DNA of 64,000 nt, from the NCBI GenBank assembly GCA_016795365.1, contig JAEUHN010000022.1, positions 1-64,000 of the forward strand, read 5' to 3'. Below the pieces are notes generated by a model that made no database searches, had not been told where the DNA came from, and was given only the letters and a program-made list of their open reading frames with translations. This document shows, one piece after another, positions 1 through 8,787 of this stretch. Each line of letters starts with the position of its first letter. The stretch's first letter is position 1. The DNA is from Verrucomicrobiaceae bacterium (lineage in GTDB: Bacteria > Verrucomicrobiota > Verrucomicrobiia > Verrucomicrobiales > Verrucomicrobiaceae). The position numbers were made by a program, and so were the translations under genes.

Positions 1-1
1 G

Positions 2-3000
2 CAAATCGGAGCGGCCCTGTGTGTCCTTCCACTCATCGCGCACGCCGACATGGTGGACACGGGGGCGGATCTCAAGGCGCTGCCACAGGTGCCGGAGGGC
101 TTTGAGGTGAAAATCTTCGCGCAGGAGCCCCTGGTGCAGCAGCCGTGCTCGATGACGTTTGATGCCAAAGGCCGCCTCTTCATCGGCATGGGACCGCAGT
201 ATCGCAATCCGAAGCCCGAAACGCCCGGCGACAGCGTTTGCATCATCGTGGACAAGAATGGTGATGGCACCGCCGATGCGAAAAAAGTCTTCGCGACGGG
301 TTTGAATGCCATTCAAGGCCTCGCGTGGCATGGACACGATCTGTGGATCGCGAATGCGCCGGATTTGACCATCGTGCGCGATCTGGATGGTGACGATGTC
401 GCGGACGAATACGTGAAGGTTTTCACCGACCTCGGGAACATCGAGCATGCGCTGCATGGGCTTGTGTGGGCGCCGGATGGCAAGCTCTACATGAGCAAGG
501 GCAACTCAAAGGGGCTCAACAAGGAGCCGAACATCGCGCCTGCGCCGTTTCGCAAGTTGTTCGGGCAAACGACGATGCAGAAGACCACGCCGCCGCAAAC
601 CTTCAAAGCGGCCGACTACAAGCACTCGTATCAGGACCCGCGTGATGATTGGGGCCTCATGGGCGGCATTCTGCGCTGCGATGACATGGGCGAGAACCTG
701 GAGATCGTCGCACGCGGTTTCCGCAATCCGTGGGACATCGCGCATGACGATGGTTTCAACTGGCTGTGCACCGACAACGACCAGAACGAGGGTGATCGTG
801 TGATGATGCCCTTCTACGGCGCGCACTTCGGCTGGAATCATCCGTGGAGCAGCAATTGGACCGGTGAGAATCATCTGCCGACGGCTCCGGTGAGCCATCC
901 AGTGTTTCACGGCAGCGGCACGGGCATCGCGTTCGGGTCGCTGGGCGGGCATCGCGGCGTGTTTTTCATCAACGACTGGCTCAACAAGACGACCTTCATC
1001 TTCAAGCCGAAGTGGGACGGCGCGCTCATGAAGTGCGAGGGCGATGAGTGGAAGCCCTTCATCGTCGGCGGCAAATCGCTATTTCGGCCGACGGACATCG
1101 CGTTTGGACCTGACGGCGCACTCTGGTGCCTGAGCTGGTCGCGCGGCTATGGCGCGGAGTATGACAAAAGCGGTCAGATGACGAGCGAGGGACGCATTTA
1201 TCGCATCGCGGCGAAGGATGCGCACCCGCTGAAGCTTTCGACGAAGCCAATGAGGGACCGCTCAGTGAAAGAACTCGTCGCGGCGTTTAACAGCCCGCTG
1301 CCGGTGCATCGCATCGACGCGCAGGATGAGCTGGTGCGTCGCGGAAAACCGATCCAGAACGACCTCGGCCGCGAGTTGGAGCGCGATGATCTCACCGAGG
1401 CGCAGCAGACCTGGGGCATCGGGGCACTGGGACGCATCGCGCCGATCATGATCGTGAACGACGGCTCTCTCACCGAGGACAATCAGAACATCCAAACGCT
1501 ACGCACCTCGATGCGGAATCCGCGCAGCGTCACCGTGCCCGATGTGTTCCGACTCGCGGCGGCGGAAGGCACGCCACGCATTCGTTTTGAGATCGTGCAG
1601 GCCATCTGGCAGACGCGAAACACCGACATGGTGCCACTGCTGATGGCCATCGCGTCCCGAGAAACGGATCGTCTCGTCTTTTACAGCGCCTGGCGTGCGC
1701 TGCGTGATCTGGCGAGCACGGAACTGCTTAAACGCATGCTAAAGGACTCGCATGACGGCGTGAGACGCGCCGCCTTGCTCGCGCTGCTGGAAGATGGCGC
1801 GTTGAGTCACGATGAAGTGAGCGGTTTGACAAAGGATGCCGACGCGGAGACCGCCAAACTCGCGATTCTCTGGATCAAGAATCACAGCGGCGATGCGCCG
1901 GAGATTTTGGTCAAAGGCAACGGCATCAGCGCGGCCAACGTCGCGCCGATCAAAGGCACGCCGCCGGAGATCAAGCCGCCCAGCACGCCGACAACAGTCG
2001 ATTCGGCGCTCGCCGCGATGAAGGACGCGAATGCGGAGCGTGGCCGACTGCTCGTCCTGCATCCGCAGGGTGCTGGCTGCATCGCGTGTCACCACATCGC
2101 GGGTCGCGGCAACCACTTTGGCCCTGATTTGACCGGCATCGGCGACCGCGCGGAGTTGAAGCACCTGATTCAATCGCTCATCGAGCCGAGCGCGGTGATC
2201 ACGGAGGGATTCAACTCGCACGTCATCACCACCGCGAAGGCCACGCACATGGGCGTGCTGCTCGACGAGAGCGGCCTCGCAGTCACGCTCGGTCTCGTCA
2301 CCGGCCAGCGCCAGCGCATCCTGCGCAGCGACATCACGAAGCAAGAGACGTTGCCCGTGTCCGCGATGCCGCCATTCAATGCGACGCTGAGCGCTCAGCA
2401 GTGTGCCGACATCGCTGCGTGGTTGATGACGCAGAAAGCTGTTGGCGGGAAGAAGGAGAAGACCGCGAAGTCGGAAGGCGTCGAGCCGTTGCGTGTGAAG
2501 AAGGAATCGACGCGGCTGATCATCACGCAGGCGAAGCAGCCCGTGGTGGAGTTTTACTTCTCGGACGCGAAGGTGAAGCGACCATTCTTCGCCGATCTGC
2601 GCGTGCCGGGTGGCATCAAGATCACGCGCAACTTCCCGCCGATCGAAGGCAAGGATTCGACTGATCACGCGGACATGCATCCGGGACTGTGGCTGGGCTT
2701 CGGCGACCTCAACGGCAGCGATTTTTGGCGCAACAAGGCGACGATGCGGCATGATAAGTTCCTCACTGAGCCAGAGTGGAAGAAGGACGCACTCACCTTT
2801 GCCACGCAGTGCACGTTGCTCGGCAACGACGGCCAAGAACTCGGTCGCATGAACACAACATTCACGCTGAAGCCATCCGAGCATGTGCTGGCGATCACTT
2901 GGGATTCGACCTTTCACGCGACAACTGGCGATCTTGTCTTTGGTGATCAAGAAGAGATGGGCTTCGGCGCGCGCGTCGCCACGGCGATCACGGAGAAGAA

Positions 3001-3352
3001 CGGCGGCCTCATCACGAGCAGCACGAAAGAAACGACCGCGAAGAAGACCTGGGGCCAGACTGCTGCGTGGTGCGACTACTCAGGCGTCATCAATGGACGT
3101 AACTTCGGCATCACGCTCGTGCCCGATGCAGCGAATCCACAGCCCGGCTGGTGGCACAATCGCGACTACGGCGTCTTCGTTGCGAACTGCTTTGGCCGCC
3201 AGGCGATGAAGCAGGGCGAGAAAGCCAGCCTCGTCGTGAAACAGGGGCAAACCCTGCGCCTGTGCTACACGGCGTTGCTACACAGCTCAGCGGACGACAA
3301 GTCACTCGACATTTCGAAGCTCGTCCAGACGCTGATCACGATCTCACAGTGA
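2..3352 (+). CDS. PVC-type membrane-bound dehydrogenase / HEAT / cytochrome c / DUF6807 fusion (5' partial)
   Basis: The frame is open to the window edge. The residues before the first ATG (position 50) read IGAALCVLPLIAHAD, the end of a signal peptide, so the true start is upstream and the protein is exported. Counting from position 50: a beta-propeller of the PVC 'putative membrane-bound dehydrogenase' type spans about residues 10-400 (sugar/aldose dehydrogenase-like). HEAT-like helices follow at about 410-630. A class I cytochrome c domain carries CIACH near 676-680 and a later Met (SAMPPFN) as possible distal ligand. The last ~270 residues match DUF6807 (PmoA-like), for example HPGLWLGFGDLNG. 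The likely role is periplasmic oxidation of a sugar or polyol with electrons passed to the heme. The substrate is unknown. Family assignment is from recognised motifs; the function is inferred. Confidence 0.85.
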   Translation, partial: QIGAALCVLPLIAHADMVDTGADLKALPQVPEGFEVKIFAQEPLVQQPCSMTFDAKGRLFIGMGPQYRNPKPETPGDSVCIIVDKNGDGTADAKKVFATGLNAIQGLAWHGHDLWIANAPDLTIVRDLDGDDVADEYVKVFTDLGNIEHALHGLVWAPDGKLYMSKGNSKGLNKEPNIAPAPFRKLFGQTTMQKTTPPQTFKAADYKHSYQDPRDDWGLMGGILRCDDMGENLEIVARGFRNPWDIAHDDGFNWLCTDNDQNEGDRVMMPFYGAHFGWNHPWSSNWTGENHLPTAPVSHPVFHGSGTGIAFGSLGGHRGVFFINDWLNKTTFIFKPKWDGALMKCEGDEWKPFIVGGKSLFRPTDIAFGPDGALWCLSWSRGYGAEYDKSGQMTSEGRIYRIAAKDAHPLKLSTKPMRDRSVKELVAAFNSPLPVHRIDAQDELVRRGKPIQNDLGRELERDDLTEAQQTWGIGALGRIAPIMIVNDGSLTEDNQNIQTLRTSMRNPRSVTVPDVFRLAAAEGTPRIRFEIVQAIWQTRNTDMVPLLMAIASRETDRLVFYSAWRALRDLASTELLKRMLKDSHDGVRRAALLALLEDGALSHDEVSGLTKDADAETAKLAILWIKNHSGDAPEILVKGNGISAANVAPIKGTPPEIKPPSTPTTVDSALAAMKDANAERGRLLVLHPQGAGCIACHHIAGRGNHFGPDLTGIGDRAELKHLIQSLIEPSAVITEGFNSHVITTAKATHMGVLLDESGLAVTLGLVTGQRQRILRSDITKQETLPVSAMPPFNATLSAQQCADIAAWLMTQKAVGGKKEKTAKSEGVEPLRVKKESTRLIITQAKQPVVEFYFSDAKVKRPFFADLRVPGGIKITRNFPPIEGKDSTDHADMHPGLWLGFGDLNGSDFWRNKATMRHDKFLTEPEWKKDALTFATQCTLLGNDGQELGRMNTTFTLKPSEHVLAITWDSTFHATTGDLVFGDQEEMGFGARVATAITEKNGGLITSSTKETTAKKTWGQTAAWCDYSGVINGRNFGITLVPDAANPQPGWWHNRDYGVFVANCFGRQAMKQGEKASLVVKQGQTLRLCYTALLHSSADDKSLDISKLVQTLITISQ

Positions 3353-3406
3353 GCTAATCGCATACTCGCGCTCGTGGCTTTGCTCTCGTTTGGATGAGTC
3401 GCCTGA

Positions 3407-4846
3407 TCAAGCCAGAACGCCTTTCACCAGCTCGCCATGGACGTCCGTGAGCCGGAAGTCGCGGCCTTGGAAGCGGAAGGTGAAGCGCTCGTGGTCGATG
3501 CCGAGCAAGTGCATGATCGTGGCCTGGAGGTCGTGCACATGCACGGGATCCTTGGCCGGATTGTAGGCGAAGTCATCGCTCTCACCGTGCGTGTGGCCAG
3601 CCTTGATGCCCGCACCAGCGAGCCAGCTCGTGTAAACGTAAGGGTGATGATCGCGACCGAGTTGCTTGAGATTGTTCACGTCGCCCTGAATGAATGGCGT
3701 GCGACCGAACTCGCCTGACCACACGACCAGCGTGTCCTCCAGCAGACCGCGTTGCTTCAGATCTTTGACCAAGGCAGCCGCGGGCGCGTCGGTGTCGCGG
3801 CACTGAATCTCGAACTGCGTGCTCAGGTTGCGATGATGATCCCAGCCCGCGTGCATGACTTGGGTGAAACGCACGCCGCGTTCGGCCAGGCGGCGTGCCA
3901 TCAGGCAGTTGTAGGCGAAGCTGCCCTGTCGCTTCACATCCGGGCCATACATGTCCAGGATGTGCTGCGGCTCCTTCGACAGATCGGTCAGCTCGGGCAC
4001 GCTGGCCTGCATCTTGTAGGCCATCTCGTATTGCGCGATGCGCGTCACGATTTCGGGATCGCCCACGTCGTTGAAGCGCTCATGATTCAGCGCCGAGAGC
4101 CCATCGAGCATCACGCGCTTCACGTCGCGGCTCATACCGTCGGGGTTTGCGATGTAGAGCACCGGGTCGCCATTGCCGCGGAACTTCACACCTTGATGCT
4201 TCGAGGGCAGGAAGCCGTTGCCCCAGTAGAAGTCATAGAAGATCTGGCCGCACGACGCCTCCTTGTCGCGCGAGGTCATGACCACGAAGCCAGGCAGTTC
4301 CTCGCCCTCGCTGCCGAGTCCATACGACAGCCACGCGCCCAGGCTCGGGCGTCCGGGTTGCTCTGCGCCGGTCATGGCGAAGGTGATCGCGGGCGCGTGA
4401 TTCACCTGCGTGGTGTGCATCGACTTGATGAAGCACACGTCGTCCACGATCTCCGCCGTGCGCGGCAGGAAGTCGCAGACCGTGGCACCGCACTGGCCGT
4501 ATTGTTTGAAGCCAGTGAACGCAGGCAGCGTCGCCTTGATCTGCTTCGTGGTCATCGAGCTGGTGCGCTTGTTGCCATGCACCGACTCGGGGATCTCCTT
4601 GCCGCGCCACTTCTCCATCTGCGGCTTGTAGTCGAACATGTCCAGATGCGGCGGCCCGCCGTTCATGAGCAGGTAGATGACCTGCTTGGCCTTCGGCGCG
4701 AAATGCGGCAGCCCGCTGATCGCCGGCTTCTGTATCGCCAGTCCCTCGCGCTCCAGCATTGAACCCAGCGCCAGCCCACCCACGCCGAGCGCGGTGCGCC
4801 CGAACAGCGTGCGGCGAGTGAGATGGGTGGAAGGCGAATCGTTCAC
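3407..4846 (-). CDS. DUF1501 domain-containing protein, Tat-exported
   Basis: This is a DUF1501 family protein (alkaline-phosphatase/sulfatase-like fold), abundant in Planctomycetes and Verrucomicrobia and often paired with DUF1553/DUF1549 cytochrome proteins. The N-terminus has a twin-arginine signal, TRRTLFGRTALGVGGLALG. Family motifs include MNGGPPHLDMFD near the start, WSGEFGRTPF and GRDHHPYV towards the end. I chose the GTG at 4846 because it gives a standard short n-region before the RR motif. A TTG at 4879, directly abutting the stop of the upstream DUF2752 gene, would add 11 residues. It converges on the dehydrogenase fusion across 54 bp and may work with it in the periplasm. The biochemical activity of DUF1501 is unknown. 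Confidence 0.85.
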   Translation of the reverse strand: MNDSPSTHLTRRTLFGRTALGVGGLALGSMLEREGLAIQKPAISGLPHFAPKAKQVIYLLMNGGPPHLDMFDYKPQMEKWRGKEIPESVHGNKRTSSMTTKQIKATLPAFTGFKQYGQCGATVCDFLPRTAEIVDDVCFIKSMHTTQVNHAPAITFAMTGAEQPGRPSLGAWLSYGLGSEGEELPGFVVMTSRDKEASCGQIFYDFYWGNGFLPSKHQGVKFRGNGDPVLYIANPDGMSRDVKRVMLDGLSALNHERFNDVGDPEIVTRIAQYEMAYKMQASVPELTDLSKEPQHILDMYGPDVKRQGSFAYNCLMARRLAERGVRFTQVMHAGWDHHRNLSTQFEIQCRDTDAPAAALVKDLKQRGLLEDTLVVWSGEFGRTPFIQGDVNNLKQLGRDHHPYVYTSWLAGAGIKAGHTHGESDDFAYNPAKDPVHVHDLQATIMHLLGIDHERFTFRFQGRDFRLTDVHGELVKGVLA

Positions 4847-4879
4847 GCCGCTATCAACGTGGTCACGAGCGGGCCTCAA

Positions 4880-5293
4880 TCACGGCCATTGCGGACAGGC
4901 GATGATCCGCCAGATGCCATAGCCCATGAAGGCGGCGATGAGGATGAAGGTGATGCCGGTGCGGCGTTCGATGGTCTCCACGAACTCGGCCATGCGATCC
5001 CGCGAAGTCTTTGGTAACAAACATCCAAGCACGATGAACACCGCAGCAACGGCCAGCACCGGGCTGAACGGATGCCAGTGCCAGGCGTCGTGCAGCCGGC
5101 CCCGCACCAGGGCGCTCATGCTTCGCGTGACGCCGCAGCCGGGGCACGGAAGCCCCGTGACATCGTGAAACGCGCAGCGCCAAAGAGGGATGCCGAGCAG
5201 GTTGGCCCCGATCAGCGCCACAGCCATGCTGAGTAAGCCAATGCACACAGGGCGCTGTCGGAGCATGGAGGCGAAGATCGGAGGCAGGCGCAT
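4880..5293 (-). CDS. DUF2752 domain-containing membrane protein
   Basis: A small membrane protein of about 137 residues. The DUF2752 signature is clear: CAFHDVTGLPCPGCGVTRS, followed by an amphipathic stretch with HWHPFSP. Hydrophobic segments lie at the N-terminus (VCIGLLSMAVALIGANLL), the middle (VLAVAAVFIVLGCLL) and the C-terminus (FILIAAFMGYGIWRI). I chose the ATG at 5293 (MRLPPIF). An upstream in-frame start would run into the terminator of aguA at 5341-5375 and is unlikely. The stop lies immediately before a possible TTG start of the DUF1501 gene, so the two may be co-transcribed. The function of the family is unknown; the CPGCG cluster suggests metal or redox chemistry. Confidence 0.8.
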   Translation of the reverse strand: MRLPPIFASMLRQRPVCIGLLSMAVALIGANLLGIPLWRCAFHDVTGLPCPGCGVTRSMSALVRGRLHDAWHWHPFSPVLAVAAVFIVLGCLLPKTSRDRMAEFVETIERRTGITFILIAAFMGYGIWRIIACPQWP

Positions 5294-5340
5294 GGGTGAG
5301 GCGATGAGCTGTCCATCCTGGCGTTGCGATGCGTGCTCTT

Positions 5341-5375
5341 CAAAAAAGAAAAGCTCCGTTCGCACGGAGCTTTTC
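5341..5375 (-). terminator. Rho-independent terminator of the aguB-aguA operon
   Basis: A perfect 12-bp stem (GAAAAGCTCCGT at 5348-5359, complement at 5364-5375) closes a TCGC loop. Read on the minus strand it is followed by a run of six T (5347-5342). It lies 22 bp after the aguA stop codon. Confidence 0.93.
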
Positions 5376-5396
5376 GACGTTTGATGGAGGGCTGGC

Positions 5397-6437
5397 TTAC
5401 TTCGGCTGGTGCATCGAGATGCAATGCAGGGCACCGCCTTCCATGATGAAGTCCTTGCCGTCGAAGGTCATGAGTTCGCGACCGGGGAAGAGTTCGCAGA
5501 TCACGTCTTCGGCCTGGGCGTCCTTCTTCTTCTGTTTGAAGGTGGGGAGGAAGAGACCGTTGTTCGTCAGCATGAAGTTGGCGTAGCTCGCGGGCAGGCG
5601 AGGGAGGCGCCAGTCCTTCACTTCGATGGCGTTGGGCATCTCCAGTTCGATGACTTCGACCTTCTCGCCCTTGGCGGTGCGGAGGTCGTTGAGGCGCTCG
5701 CGGTTCTCCTTGAGCACCTTGAAGTTCTCGTCGTTCTCCTTGGACTCAACCATGCAGAGCACGGCGTCTTCACGCACCCAGCGCACCATGTCATCGACGT
5801 GGCCGCCCGTGTCGTCGCCAGCGATGCCTTTGCCGAGCCAGAAGACGGAGGTGACGCCGAACATGGCCTTGAGTTCCTTCTCGATGTCGGCCTTGCTCTT
5901 GCCGGGGTTACGCTTGGGATCAAGCATGACGGACTCGCTGGTGATGAGCACGCCCTGGCCGTTGCATTCGATCGCACCGCCTTCGAGCACCATTTTGGAG
6001 ACAAAGCGGTCCATCTTGAGCACTTCGGCGGCCTTGGCAGGCACGGCGTCGTCGGAGTCATAAGGGCTGAACTGCTCACCCCAGGCGTTGAACTTCCAGT
6101 CGGTGATGGCGACCTTGCCCGTCTCGTTGTGCTTGATGAAGATGGGGCCGTGGTCACGCATCCACACGTCGTTGGTGGCATAAGGATAGAGGTCCACCTG
6201 GCTGAGATCGCCCTCGTTGTCGGCCACGGAGAGGCGGATGCCCATGTGCATGTTCTCAGGGGCGAGAATGCGCACGCGCTGGTAGCGGGCGATCTGGGAA
6301 ACGATCTCGCCGAACTTATCCTGAAGCCGAAGGTAGGTCTTGGGGCATGCGTCTTTGTTGCACGGCCAGGAGAGCCATGTGGCTTCCTGCGGCTCGAATT
6401 CGGCGGGCAGGCGGTAGTTCTGGGGGTAGTTACTCAT
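5397..6437 (-). CDS. aguA: Agmatine deiminase
   Basis: Agmatine deiminase (EC 3.5.3.12) converts agmatine to N-carbamoylputrescine and ammonia in the cytoplasm. At 346 residues it has normal length for the peptidyl-arginine-deiminase-like fold. The N-terminus (RLPAEFEPQEATWLSWP) and the GDDTGGHVDDMVRW segment with catalytic Asp/His are typical. The nucleophilic Cys is C339 in GGALHCISMHQPK at the extreme C-terminus. The ATG at 6437 lies inside the end of aguB (8-bp overlap), indicating translational coupling. The product is the substrate of the upstream-encoded AguB, so the pair makes putrescine from agmatine. No arginine decarboxylase is in the window. Confidence 0.95.
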   Translation of the reverse strand: MSNYPQNYRLPAEFEPQEATWLSWPCNKDACPKTYLRLQDKFGEIVSQIARYQRVRILAPENMHMGIRLSVADNEGDLSQVDLYPYATNDVWMRDHGPIFIKHNETGKVAITDWKFNAWGEQFSPYDSDDAVPAKAAEVLKMDRFVSKMVLEGGAIECNGQGVLITSESVMLDPKRNPGKSKADIEKELKAMFGVTSVFWLGKGIAGDDTGGHVDDMVRWVREDAVLCMVESKENDENFKVLKENRERLNDLRTAKGEKVEVIELEMPNAIEVKDWRLPRLPASYANFMLTNNGLFLPTFKQKKKDAQAEDVICELFPGRELMTFDGKDFIMEGGALHCISMHQPK

Positions 6438-7296
6438 CGAGATAGCGTTTGGTCAGGGGCTTGTAAGTGTCAATGCGGCGATCACGGAAAAATGGCCAGA
6501 TGCGGCGGAAGTCTTCCACTTCCTGGAGGTCGCAGGGGACAACCAGGACCTCTTCATCACTCACGGACGCTTTCGCTGTAATCACGCCGTAGGGATTGGC
6601 AACAAACGTTTGTCCCCAGAACTCTGTTTCTTCTTCAAAGCCCACGCGATTCACAGCCGCCACATAGCAGCCATTCGCCACGGCGTGACCGCGTTGCACG
6701 GTCTCCCAGGCGACATGCTGGGGCACGCCAAGCGTGGCCTTCTCACTCTTCAGCCAGCCGATCGCCGTTGGGTAGAAAAGGATCTGCGCGCCTGCGAGAG
6801 CAGCGAGACGCGCGGCCTCGGGATACCACTGATCCCAGCAGATCAGCACGCCGATGCGGCCAAATTTGGTGTCCCAGACCTTGTAGCCCGTGTCGCCGGG
6901 CGTGAAGTAGAACTTCTCATTGAAGCCCGGGTCCTCGGGGATATGCGACTTGCGATACTTGCCCAAATACGAGCCGTCGGCGTCGATGATCGCGGCGGTG
7001 TTGTGATAGAGACCGGGGCCGCGTTTTTCAAAGAGGGAGGCGATGATCACCACGCCGAGTTCCTTCGCCAGCGGGCAAAGCGCGGCCGTTGTGGGGCCTG
7101 GAATCGTCTCCGCCAGATCGAAGCGATCCACATCCTCACCCTTGCAGAAGTATTCCGTGAGGAACAACTCCTGGAGACAGACGATCTGGGCACCCCGAGA
7201 GGCTGCCTCGCGGATGAGTTCGATGTGGCGCTCCAGGGACTGGGCCTTGGTGGCGTAGGCGCGGCTCTGCACGAGGCCGAGTGTGACTTTGGACAT
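6430..7296 (-). CDS. aguB: N-carbamoylputrescine amidase (nitrilase superfamily)
   Basis: A carbon-nitrogen hydrolase that hydrolyses N-carbamoylputrescine to putrescine, CO2 and ammonia. From the ATG at 7296 (MSKVTLGLVQ) the catalytic triad is visible: E43 in LQELFLTEYF, K116 in KYRKSHIPEDPG and C153 in VLICWDQWYPEAAR. At 288 residues it has the usual length. The ATG at 7296 was chosen over a longer frame reaching 7362 because that extension is not family-like and enters the divergent GH114 gene. It is the first gene of the aguB-aguA pair, with a divergent neighbour starting 64 bp away. Confidence 0.95.
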   Translation of the reverse strand: MSKVTLGLVQSRAYATKAQSLERHIELIREAASRGAQIVCLQELFLTEYFCKGEDVDRFDLAETIPGPTTAALCPLAKELGVVIIASLFEKRGPGLYHNTAAIIDADGSYLGKYRKSHIPEDPGFNEKFYFTPGDTGYKVWDTKFGRIGVLICWDQWYPEAARLAALAGAQILFYPTAIGWLKSEKATLGVPQHVAWETVQRGHAVANGCYVAAVNRVGFEEETEFWGQTFVANPYGVITAKASVSDEEVLVVPCDLQEVEDFRRIWPFFRDRRIDTYKPLTKRYLDE

Positions 7297-7360
7297 GCGG
7301 TGCATAAAGACGAAGCGACAATCTGAGGCAAGGCCAAATCCAGGAGCTATCGTGCGCGGC

Positions 7361-8215
7361 ATGATGGTTTCGTTTCGCGATGCATTTTCTGGCTTTCGGC
7401 GCTCCGTGCCGCTCCTGCTCGTCGGATGGCTCGGTGCCGGCGGGCTCCGTGCTGAGGATCTTTATGTGGATTACTCGCCGAAGCCGCGCGTGCAGAGGCT
7501 CACACGTCCCACGGTCTGCATCCTTGATCCCCATGCCGAAGTGGACATCGCCACCAGCCACGAGCGAGGCCATCGTCTGCTGGCCTACGTGAGCTTGGTC
7601 GAGGTGGCGCAAGGGTCCGCAGTGGATGGCCTGGCCCAGCGGCACGGACTTCTCGCCGTCGGAACGAACAAGGACTGGAACAGCCACCTGCTGGACATCC
7701 TCAGTCCCGGCTGGGCGGACTTCATCATTGATCAATGTGCCGCCCCAGCCCTGGCCAAGGGCTACGATGGTCTGTTTTTTGATACGCTGGACAGCGTGGA
7801 GCGTCTGGCCGGTGCGGACCTCCCCCTGCTCAAACGCTACCAATCCGCTCTGGCCAAGGTCATTGAGCAGATCGCCAGGCGCTGGCCGGGCAAGCCCCTC
7901 GTGGTGAATCGCGGATTCGCCCTGCTGCCCCGGCTCAAGTCCCACCTGAGCGGGGTGCTCATCGAGAGCGTTTATCACAGCTTCGACCCTGCCACGAAGC
8001 GCTACCGAGTGCTCTCGGAGGCTGACAGTGCGTGGGTGGAGGGCCGGATTCGGATGGTCCAGAACCTTGGGCTGAAAGTGTATGCCGTGGATTACGCCTC
8101 TCCTGTCCAGCGGGCGGACGCACTTCGTGCCGTCAGGCGGCTCAGAGAGCTAGGATGCATCCCGTTCGTCACCAGCCACCGCCTCAACGGCGACATCGTG
8201 GCCCCAGTGCCTTGA
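7361..8215 (+). CDS. Secreted GH114-like (endo-alpha-1,4-polygalactosaminidase-type) TIM-barrel protein
   Basis: A 284-residue exported protein. An N-terminal signal peptide (SVPLLLVGWLGAGGLRAE) is followed by a barrel like GH114/TM1410 proteins. Typical motifs are LLAYVSLVEVA (first strand), GYDGLFFDTLDS with putative catalytic acids, KPLVVNRGF, a VLIESVYHS strand, and AVDYASP near the end. Relatives hydrolyse alpha-1,4-galactosaminoglycans or act in exopolysaccharide export, as in the N-terminal domain of PelA. I chose the start at 7361 (MMVSFRD); an ATG three bases later is equally possible. The gene diverges from aguB and stands alone before rpmB. The fold assignment is fairly safe; the substrate is inferred. 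Confidence 0.75.
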   Translation: MMVSFRDAFSGFRRSVPLLLVGWLGAGGLRAEDLYVDYSPKPRVQRLTRPTVCILDPHAEVDIATSHERGHRLLAYVSLVEVAQGSAVDGLAQRHGLLAVGTNKDWNSHLLDILSPGWADFIIDQCAAPALAKGYDGLFFDTLDSVERLAGADLPLLKRYQSALAKVIEQIARRWPGKPLVVNRGFALLPRLKSHLSGVLIESVYHSFDPATKRYRVLSEADSAWVEGRIRMVQNLGLKVYAVDYASPVQRADALRAVRRLRELGCIPFVTSHRLNGDIVAPVP

Positions 8216-8223
8216 CGAATGAT

Positions 8224-8251
8224 TTGACGAATCGGGCGAACCGGGTAGCAT
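8224..8251 (+). promoter_or_regulatory. Putative sigma-70 promoter of rpmB
   Basis: TTGACG (8224-8229) and TAGCAT (8246-8251) are separated by 16 bp and lie 33 bp before the rpmB start. A purine-rich ribosome binding site (AGAAGGA) precedes the ATG. This is pattern recognition only. Confidence 0.5.
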
Positions 8252-8283
8252 CCCGACCCCACAAAACCAGAAGGAAGCGAACC

Positions 8284-8586
8284 ATGCCTAATTATTGCCA
8301 AATCACCGGAGCCAAGGCCAAGACAGGAAACCGAATCCATCGTAGCGGTTTGGCCAAGAAGAAGGGCGGTATCGGTCGCCACGTCACCAAGGTCGTGAAG
8401 CGCGTTTTCCGTCCGAACCTCCGTAAGAAGCGCATTTTTGTGCCGGAACTCAATGAGTGGGTCAAGGTCACCCTCACCGCTCGTGCATTGAAGACGGTGG
8501 ACAAGAACGGTGCCTACAACACCCTGCTTGAGGCGGGTGTCATCAAGGCTCCCAAGCAGCCGAAGAAGGCTGAGGCCGCCAACTAA
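8284..8586 (+). CDS. rpmB: 50S ribosomal protein L28 (bL28)
   Basis: A 100-residue bL28, part of the large ribosomal subunit. The N-terminal core (CQITGAKAKTGNRIHRSG) and FRPNLRKKRIFV are diagnostic. The usual zinc-type Cys pairs are not complete; only C5 is present. A Lys/Ala-rich C-terminal tail (KQPKKAEAAN) makes it longer than the ~78-residue E. coli protein. It is monocistronic, with an AGAAGGA ribosome binding site and a terminator directly after it. Confidence 0.96.
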   Translation: MPNYCQITGAKAKTGNRIHRSGLAKKKGGIGRHVTKVVKRVFRPNLRKKRIFVPELNEWVKVTLTARALKTVDKNGAYNTLLEAGVIKAPKQPKKAEAAN

Positions 8587-8609
8587 CTTTTTCGGGACAT
8601 CCCTTTTCG

Positions 8610-8643
8610 AAAGCCGGTTCCAGCCAATGGAACTGGCTTTTTT
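8610..8643 (+). terminator. Rho-independent terminator of rpmB
   Basis: A 13-bp stem with one G-T wobble (8610-8622 with 8628-8640) and loop GCCAA, ending in a T run (8638-8643). It starts 23 bp after the rpmB stop. Confidence 0.93.
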
Positions 8644-8787
8644 ATGCCCTGATCGTTCGAAGCCTTGCCGATGCGAGGCCGCAGAACGTTCCCGCATGCG
8701 CAACCGCTTCCTTCATCAAGACACAAAAGATAGTTAGGGACAGTCACTTGCAGTTTGGGCGTTTGCCCTGATTCATGCACACCAGTT

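Noticed and set aside
1739-2950. 403-codon minus-strand frame inside the dehydrogenase fusion
   Set aside because: Arg-rich translation typical of antisense shadows; the plus strand has heme and DUF6807 motifs across it.
5409-6581. 390-codon open frame antisense to aguA
   Set aside because: Mirror of a catalytic gene with all active-site residues; no family features.
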